From Methylobacterium cerastii (lineage in GTDB: Bacteria; Pseudomonadota; Alphaproteobacteria; Rhizobiales; Beijerinckiaceae), in assembly GCF_022179125.1 (NCBI RefSeq), contig NZ_BPQG01000095.1, positions 1-44,452 on the forward strand: a stretch of DNA of 44,452 nucleotides, given 5' to 3'. Position numbers and translations under genes: made by a program. The notes beneath the pieces are model-generated. The model did no database searches. It was not told the origin of the DNA and saw nothing but the letters and a program-made list of their open reading frames with translations. How positions within the stretch are numbered: position 1 is the first letter of the stretch; each line of letters opens with the position of its first letter. Below, piece by piece: positions 39,867 to 44,452 of the stretch.

Positions 39867-40667
39867 ATGCGCATCACCACGTGGAACGTCAATTCGATCA
39901 AGCAGCGGGTCGGGCACCTGCTCGCCTTCCTCGACGAGGCCAAGCCGGACGTGGTCTGCCTGCAGGAGCTGAAGTGCCAGGAGGAGGCGTTCCCGCGCGC
40001 CGAGATCGAGGCGGCCGGCTATGCCGTCGAGGCGGTGGGGCAGAAGGCCTATAACGGCGTCGCGCTGCTGGTCCGCGCGCCGCTGACCTACGATCCGGCC
40101 ACCGTGCTGCGCGCGCTCCCGGGCGACGCCGAGGACGAGCAGGCCCGCTACGTCGAGGCGCTGGTCAGCGGGGACGGGGTCGCGCCGGTGCGGGTGGCCT
40201 CGATCTACCTGCCGAACGGCAACCCGGTGGCGAGCCCGAAATACCCCTACAAGCTCGCCTTCCTGGAGCGGCTGCGTCTTCACGCGATCGCGCGGATGCG
40301 CGAGGAGACCGCGCTGGTGCTCGCGGGCGACTACAACGTCATCCCCGAGCCGGAGGATGCGGCCGAGCCCACGGCCTGGGCAGACGACGCGCTCTACCTG
40401 CCGACCACGCGGGCGGCGTTCCGCGCGCTGCTGGCCGAAGGGTTGACCGACGCGGTTCGCGCCTGCGACCCGCGCCCCGGCCTCTACAGCTTCTGGGACT
40501 ACCAGGCCGCCGCCTGGTCGCGGAACTTCGGCATTCGCATCGACCACCTCCTGCTCTCGCCGCAGGCCGCAGACCGGCTGGTCTCGGCCTCGGTGCAGAA
40601 GCACCTGCGCGGCCTGGAGAAGCCGTCGGACCACGTCCCCGTGACGGTGGAGCTGGCGGCGGGGTAG
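39867..40667 (+). CDS. xthA: Exodeoxyribonuclease III, 266 aa
   Basis: This is an apurinic/apyrimidinic endonuclease and 3'-5' exonuclease of base-excision repair. Metal and catalytic motifs are in order: MRITTWNVNSIKQR with Asn7, VVCLQELKCQ with the metal-ligand Glu34, SIYLPNGNP with Tyr, LVLAGDYNVIPEP with Asp/Asn, YSFWDYQAAAWSRNFGIRID with the W-D-Y and R-I-D segments, and the C-terminal SDHVPV with the catalytic Asp-His. The ATG at 39867 is the family start; upstream codons belong to the tandem repeat. It is divergent from the ceramidase gene. Confidence 0.95.
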   Translation: MRITTWNVNSIKQRVGHLLAFLDEAKPDVVCLQELKCQEEAFPRAEIEAAGYAVEAVGQKAYNGVALLVRAPLTYDPATVLRALPGDAEDEQARYVEALVSGDGVAPVRVASIYLPNGNPVASPKYPYKLAFLERLRLHAIARMREETALVLAGDYNVIPEPEDAAEPTAWADDALYLPTTRAAFRALLAEGLTDAVRACDPRPGLYSFWDYQAAAWSRNFGIRIDHLLLSPQAADRLVSASVQKHLRGLEKPSDHVPVTVELAAG

Positions 40668-40678
40668 GCGCGCCGGCG

Positions 40679-40706
40679 TTGTCCACGCCTTTCGCGGCGA
40701 CATAAT
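40679..40706 (+). promoter_or_regulatory. Candidate sigma-70-type promoter for the DUF2252 gene
   Basis: TTGTCC at 40679-40684 and CATAAT at 40701-40706 are 16 bases apart, close to TTGACA/TATAAT. It begins 12 bases after the xthA stop and leaves a leader of roughly 75 bases. Confidence 0.4.
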
Positions 40707-40786
40707 CCCCGGCTCCGCAACAAAGTTATCCGGCTCAGGTTGTTCAGCGCCACCGGGAGACGCCGGCAGCCCTGGGACGACCGAGC

Positions 40787-42328
40787 ATGGAACGACCGAA
40801 TCAGATGAGCGGCGACGACGCCTTCGGCGAGGCCGAGACCGTGCCCGGACCAGCGCAGGATCAAAGGCAGGACAAGGACGGACGCGACGCGCACGAGGCG
40901 GCCGAAGAGGTCGTGCTGGAGCCGCTGGCCGACTATCCGCACATCGATCTGCGGACCGGCGGCGAGCCCTGGGACAAGCGCCGCGCCGCCGGCAAGCGCC
41001 TGCGCGAGGCCGTGCCGCACGAAGCCCACGCGGCCCTCGACCTTCCCTCCGACCGGCCGGACCCCGTCGACCTGATCGTGGGGGCGCACGAAGGCCGCCA
41101 GCCGAGGCTCGTCCCGTTGCGGGTGGCGCGAATGGCGAGCTCGCCCTTCGCGTTCCTGCGCGGCGCCGCCCACGTCATGGCCTGGGACCTCGCGCACGGC
41201 CCGCGCAGCGACATCAACGTGGTGATGAACGGCGACGCGCACATCTCGAACTTCGGCCTGTTCGGGACGCCGCAGGGCGACGTCGTGCTCGACCTCAACG
41301 ACTTCGACGAGGTGACGATCGGCCCGTGGGAGTGGGACCTGAAACGGCTCGTCGCCAGCATCGAGGTCGCCGCCCGCGAGGATGCGGTTCCGGCCGAGGC
41401 GCGGCGGCAGGCGGTGATGGCGGCGGTCGGCGGCTACCAGCACACGATGCTGGACCTCGCGCCCCAGGGCTCGCTGGACGTCTGGCAGCAGGCGACCCGC
41501 GCCGACCGGCTCGACGTCTCGGGCGTCCGGATCGACGAGGCGTCGCAGGCGGTGGTGCGCAAGGCGGTGGAGAAGGCGCGCAAGAAGAACAACCAGAGCC
41601 TGCTCGCCCGCGTCGGCGAGCGCCGCGTCGACGGCGGCTGGCGCTTCCGCGAGGACGCGCCGATCCTCACCGGGGTCGACGACGAGACCCGCGAGGCGGT
41701 GATCACGGGGCTGGAGCACTACGCCGAGACGCTGCCGCGCGAGCGCCGGTTCATGCTGAGCCGCTACCACGTCGTCGACGTCGCCCACCGCGTCGTCGGG
41801 GTCGGCAGCGTCGGGACCCGCGCCTACGTGGCGCTGCTCTGCGGCAACTCCGACCAGGACGTGCTCTTCCTGCAGGTGAAGGAGGCCGTGCGCCCGGCCC
41901 ACGCCCCCTACCTGCCCGGCATGCCCGAGCCCTATGCCAGCCACGAGGGCGAGCGGGTGATCTACGGCCAGCGCCTGCTACAGGGCGTCGGAGACCCGCT
42001 GCTCGGCTGGACCACGATCGAAGACCGCCCGTTCTACGTGCGGCAGATGAAGAACATGAAGGGCGAGATCCCGGTCTCGTGCATGACCGGGCAGCCGCTG
42101 CTGTACTTCTCCTGGGCCTACGGCGCGCTGCTCGCCCGCGCGCATGCCCGCACCGGCGACGCGGCCGCCATCGCCGGCTATTGCGGCAAGGACCGCCACG
42201 CGGACCTGCGCGAGGCCCTGGCCGACTGGGCGCACGCCTACGGCGACCAGAACGCGGCCGACTACGAGGCCTTCCTCGCCGCCATCGCGTCGGGCCGGCT
42301 CGAGGCGGCGGACGATCCCTGCCTCTGA
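40787..42328 (+). CDS. DUF2252 family protein, 513 aa
   Basis: After a polar 60-residue N-terminus, DUF2252 landmarks appear: RMASSPFAFLRGAAHVMAWD, VVMNGDAHISNFGLFGTPQG, VVLDLNDFDEVTIGPWEWDL and KRLVASIEVAAREDAV. Later come DVLFLQVKEAVRPA, GERVIYGQRLLQGVGDPLLG and FYVRQMKNMKGE. The G-D-x-H-x-x-N-F and D-x-N-D-F-D segments resemble the catalytic and metal-binding loops of aminoglycoside-kinase-like folds, so a phosphotransferase activity has been suggested for the family. The substrate is unknown. Its own promoter is likely; it is convergent with the HerA-like gene. Confidence 0.87.
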   Translation: MERPNQMSGDDAFGEAETVPGPAQDQRQDKDGRDAHEAAEEVVLEPLADYPHIDLRTGGEPWDKRRAAGKRLREAVPHEAHAALDLPSDRPDPVDLIVGAHEGRQPRLVPLRVARMASSPFAFLRGAAHVMAWDLAHGPRSDINVVMNGDAHISNFGLFGTPQGDVVLDLNDFDEVTIGPWEWDLKRLVASIEVAAREDAVPAEARRQAVMAAVGGYQHTMLDLAPQGSLDVWQQATRADRLDVSGVRIDEASQAVVRKAVEKARKKNNQSLLARVGERRVDGGWRFREDAPILTGVDDETREAVITGLEHYAETLPRERRFMLSRYHVVDVAHRVVGVGSVGTRAYVALLCGNSDQDVLFLQVKEAVRPAHAPYLPGMPEPYASHEGERVIYGQRLLQGVGDPLLGWTTIEDRPFYVRQMKNMKGEIPVSCMTGQPLLYFSWAYGALLARAHARTGDAAAIAGYCGKDRHADLREALADWAHAYGDQNAADYEAFLAAIASGRLEAADDPCL

Positions 42329-42361
42329 CTTGACGCGGCCAGCGCGGGGCCGGCCCCGGCG

Positions 42362-43894
42362 CTACCGCTTCATCAACCCGCCGAGCACGTTGCGCAGGAT
42401 GGCGTTGCCGACTTGTGTGCCGACGCTGCGGGCCATCGAGCGCGCGGCGTTCGAAACGACCTGCTCGGCGAGGCTCTGCGGGGCCTTTCGGCCGGCCTTG
42501 GCGGCGGGCTTGCCGAAGACGCTGCCCACGATGCCGCCGAGCAGGCCGCCGAGGCCCCCCTCCGAAGCCTGCGCCGCCTCGGCCGGGGCGGCGTCGAGGT
42601 TCTTGCGCTTGGCGAGCATCTCGTAGGCGCTCTCGCTGTCGATCGCCTCGTCGTACTTGCCGCGCAGCGGGCTTTTGGCGATCAGGTCGGCGCGCTCGGC
42701 CGGCGTCAGCGGCCCGACGCGGCCCTGCGGCGGGGCGATCAGGGCGCGCTCGACCACCGACGGCGTGCCCTTCGGCTCCAGGAAGCTGACCAGGGCCTCG
42801 CCGACGCCGAGCTGGGTGATCGCCTCCGCCACGTCGAAGCCGGGGTTCTGCCGGAACGTCTCGGCGGCCGCCTTCACGGCCCGCTGGTCGCGGGGGGTGA
42901 AGGCGCGCAGCGCGTGCTGCACCCGGTTGCCGAGCTGGCCCAGCACCGTCTCCGGCACGTCGAGGGGGTTCTGCGTCACGAAGTAGACGCCGACGCCCTT
43001 CGAGCGGATCAGCCGCACCACCTGCTCGACCGCGTCCAGCAGCGCCTTCGGCGCATCGTTGAACAGCAGGTGCGCCTCATCGAAGAAGAACACCAGCTTC
43101 GGCTTCTCCAGGTCGCCGACCTCGGGCAGCTGCTCGAACAGCTCGGAGAGCATCCACAGCAGGAACGAGGCGTAGAGCCGGGGCCGCTGCATCAGCTTGT
43201 CGGCGGCCAGGATGTTGACGAACCCGCGCCCGTCGCGGTCGGTCCGCATGAAGTCTTCGAGGTTCAGGGCCGGCTCGCCGAAGAAGCGGTCGGCGTTCTG
43301 GTTCTCGAGCATCAGGAGCTGGCGCTGGATCGCGCCGACCGAGGCCGCCGAGACGTTGCCGTAGGTCCCCGAAATCGTCTTGAGGTTCTCCGAGCAGAAG
43401 GCCAGCAGCGCGCGCAGGTCCTTCAGATCGATCACCGGCCACTGGTTCTCGTCGGCGACGCGGAAGGCGATGTTGAGCACGCCCTCCTGCGTGTCGTTGA
43501 GTTCGAGGAGGCGTGCCAGCAGCAGCGGCCCCATCTCGGTCACGGTGCAGCGGATCGGGTGGCCCTGCTCGCCGAACAGGTCCCAGAACACCGTTGGAAA
43601 GCGGTCGGGCTCGTAGGCGATGCCGAGTTCCTCGGCGCGCTTGACGAAGACCGGCTTGGATTCGCCGGCCGCCGCCAGCCCCGACAGGTCGCCCTTCACG
43701 TCGGCCGCGAAGACCGGGACGCCGGCGTTCGAGAAGCCCTCGGCCATCACCTGCAGGGTGACGGTCTTGCCGGTGCCGGTCGCGCCGGCCACCAGACCGT
43801 GCCGGTTGGCGAGCTTGAGCGTCAGCACCTCCGGCTTCGGCGGCCCCGCTTTCTGGGGACTCTTTCCAACCAGGATGCTGCCGTCGCCCGCCAT
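42362..43894 (-). CDS. HerA/VirB4-like ATPase, DUF853 (YjgR) family, 510 aa
   Basis: A P-loop ATPase of the HerA-FtsK group. Walker A is GATGTGKT at residues 37-44 ([20 protein letters not shown]), and Walker B is [13 protein letters not shown] near 267-279. Other DUF853 features are [35 protein letters not shown] with the sensor Gln/Asn, and [20 protein letters not shown]. The C-terminal 100 residues include a Gly-rich segment ([20 protein letters not shown]). Start at 43894 with AAGGGG upstream; the longer frame reaches into the divergent gene. Role uncertain, possibly DNA or protein remodelling. It is divergent from the DUF2267-like gene. Confidence 0.88.
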   Translation of the reverse strand: MAGDGSILVGKSPQKAGPPKPEVLTLKLANRHGLVAGATGTGKTVTLQVMAEGFSNAGVPVFAADVKGDLSGLAAAGESKPVFVKRAEELGIAYEPDRFPTVFWDLFGEQGHPIRCTVTEMGPLLLARLLELNDTQEGVLNIAFRVADENQWPVIDLKDLRALLAFCSENLKTISGTYGNVSAASVGAIQRQLLMLENQNADRFFGEPALNLEDFMRTDRDGRGFVNILAADKLMQRPRLYASFLLWMLSELFEQLPEVGDLEKPKLVFFFDEAHLLFNDAPKALLDAVEQVVRLIRSKGVGVYFVTQNPLDVPETVLGQLGNRVQHALRAFTPRDQRAVKAAAETFRQNPGFDVAEAITQLGVGEALVSFLEPKGTPSVVERALIAPPQGRVGPLTPAERADLIAKSPLRGKYDEAIDSESAYEMLAKRKNLDAAPAEAAQASEGGLGGLLGGIVGSVFGKPAAKAGRKAPQSLAEQVVSNAARSMARSVGTQVGNAILRNVLGGLMKR

Positions 43895-44030
43895 CCGCCC
43901 AATCCCCTTCGCGCCGATCGTCACGGTTATGGGCGCCGGAGCCCGGCTTTGCCAGATGCGCGGGCGTTCGGCTTGATTTCCGCGCGTCCAGGCCCGAATG
44001 ACGAGGAAACACCCTCGGGAGCTGCCGACC

Positions 44031-44420
44031 ATGGAAGAACTCATCGCCCGCGTGACCAACCGCACGGGCCTCGATGCCGCGACGGCGCAGACCGCGATCG
44101 GGCACATCCTGGCCTTCCTCCAGAAGGAAGGCCCCGCTACCGAGGTCAGCCAGCTGATGGCGTCGATGCCGGGCTCCGAGTCCCTGGTCGCCACCTCGAA
44201 CGCCGAAGAGGGCGGCGGCGGGGGCCTGATGGGCATGCTCGGCGGCATGATGGGCGGCGGCGTGATGGCGCTCGGCCAGAAGCTGATGTCGGCCGGCGTG
44301 CCGATGGGCCAGATGCAGCCGCTCGGCCAGGAGCTGTTCGCCTACGGCCGCGAGAAGGCGGGCGAGGACGTGATGGGGCCGATCGTCGGCTCGGTCCCCG
44401 GCCTCAACCAGTTCGTCTGA
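44031..44420 (+). CDS. DUF2267-like protein, 129 aa
   Basis: The N-terminal half ([20 protein letters not shown], then [19 protein letters not shown] and SQLMASMPG) resembles the helical repeat of DUF2267 proteins. The middle is a Gly/Met-rich hydrophobic stretch ([20 protein letters not shown]) that may contact membrane or self-assemble, and the C-terminus ends [19 protein letters not shown] nine bases before the ATG at 44031 supports this start over that at 43998. It is divergent from the HerA-like ATPase, which also has a Gly-rich tail. Function unknown. Confidence 0.7.
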   Translation: MEELIARVTNRTGLDAATAQTAIGHILAFLQKEGPATEVSQLMASMPGSESLVATSNAEEGGGGGLMGMLGGMMGGGVMALGQKLMSAGVPMGQMQPLGQELFAYGREKAGEDVMGPIVGSVPGLNQFV

Positions 44421-44452
44421 GACCCGACGACCGGCGGCCTCGCGGGGCGTTT

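Overview
The window looks like a chromosome segment of a GC-rich alphaproteobacterium, most likely Methylobacterium or Methylorubrum (Rhizobiales). This is inferred from base composition, a DUF6894-like fragment, a possible EcfG-type promoter (GGAAC-N16-TGTT), the neighbouring hom and glpX genes, and the TRAP, GntR, DUF2252 and ceramidase content. No tRNA, rRNA or CRISPR array was seen.

Region 1 (about 1-16,840) is accessory DNA dominated by an integrated phage-like element. The left edge holds the start of an AT-richer VCBS-repeat surface protein. After it come small ORFs, two probable pseudogene remnants, a lipoprotein and a secreted protein. From 2,941 to 8,860 a leftward run of five overlapping genes resembles the end of a phage late module (large virion or ejection-type proteins). 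No terminase, portal, capsid or tail gene is visible. At 9,373-10,425 a small gene and a serine recombinase read rightwards. From 16,800 back to 10,434 a leftward early module encodes a tyrosine integrase, a hypothetical protein, an excisionase-like HTH protein, a primase/DUF3987 replication protein, a Cys/His HGG-motif protein and a small hypothetical. A long inverted repeat with an AT-rich centre follows the replication gene and is an origin candidate. The element looks defective or satellite-like, and no flanking att repeat was found.

Region 2 (17,151-34,274) is metabolic and transport DNA. It has a PepSY protein and a divergent GST/TetR pair with two palindromic operators. A threonine aldolase lies divergent from a fused FAD/Fe-S 2-hydroxyacid dehydrogenase that is followed by a FadR-type regulator. 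Next are a SAM methyltransferase, a second GntR regulator divergent from a complete TRAP transporter operon (dctPQM), and a convergent three-gene operon. That operon encodes an ACS-type MFS carrier, a CaiB-type CoA-transferase and a crotonase-fold protein lacking both catalytic glutamates. A NarK-type nitrate transporter closes the region. Together this looks like an organic-acid uptake and CoA-activation island.

Region 3 (34,639-44,420) is mostly conserved genes: a small exported protein, an L,D-transpeptidase, glpX, homoserine dehydrogenase, a ceramidase-family membrane hydrolase, exodeoxyribonuclease III behind a 29-bp tandem repeat, a DUF2252 protein, a HerA/DUF853 ATPase and a DUF2267-like protein. 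Starts were chosen by ribosome binding site and family N-terminus, and several are shorter than the longest open frame.
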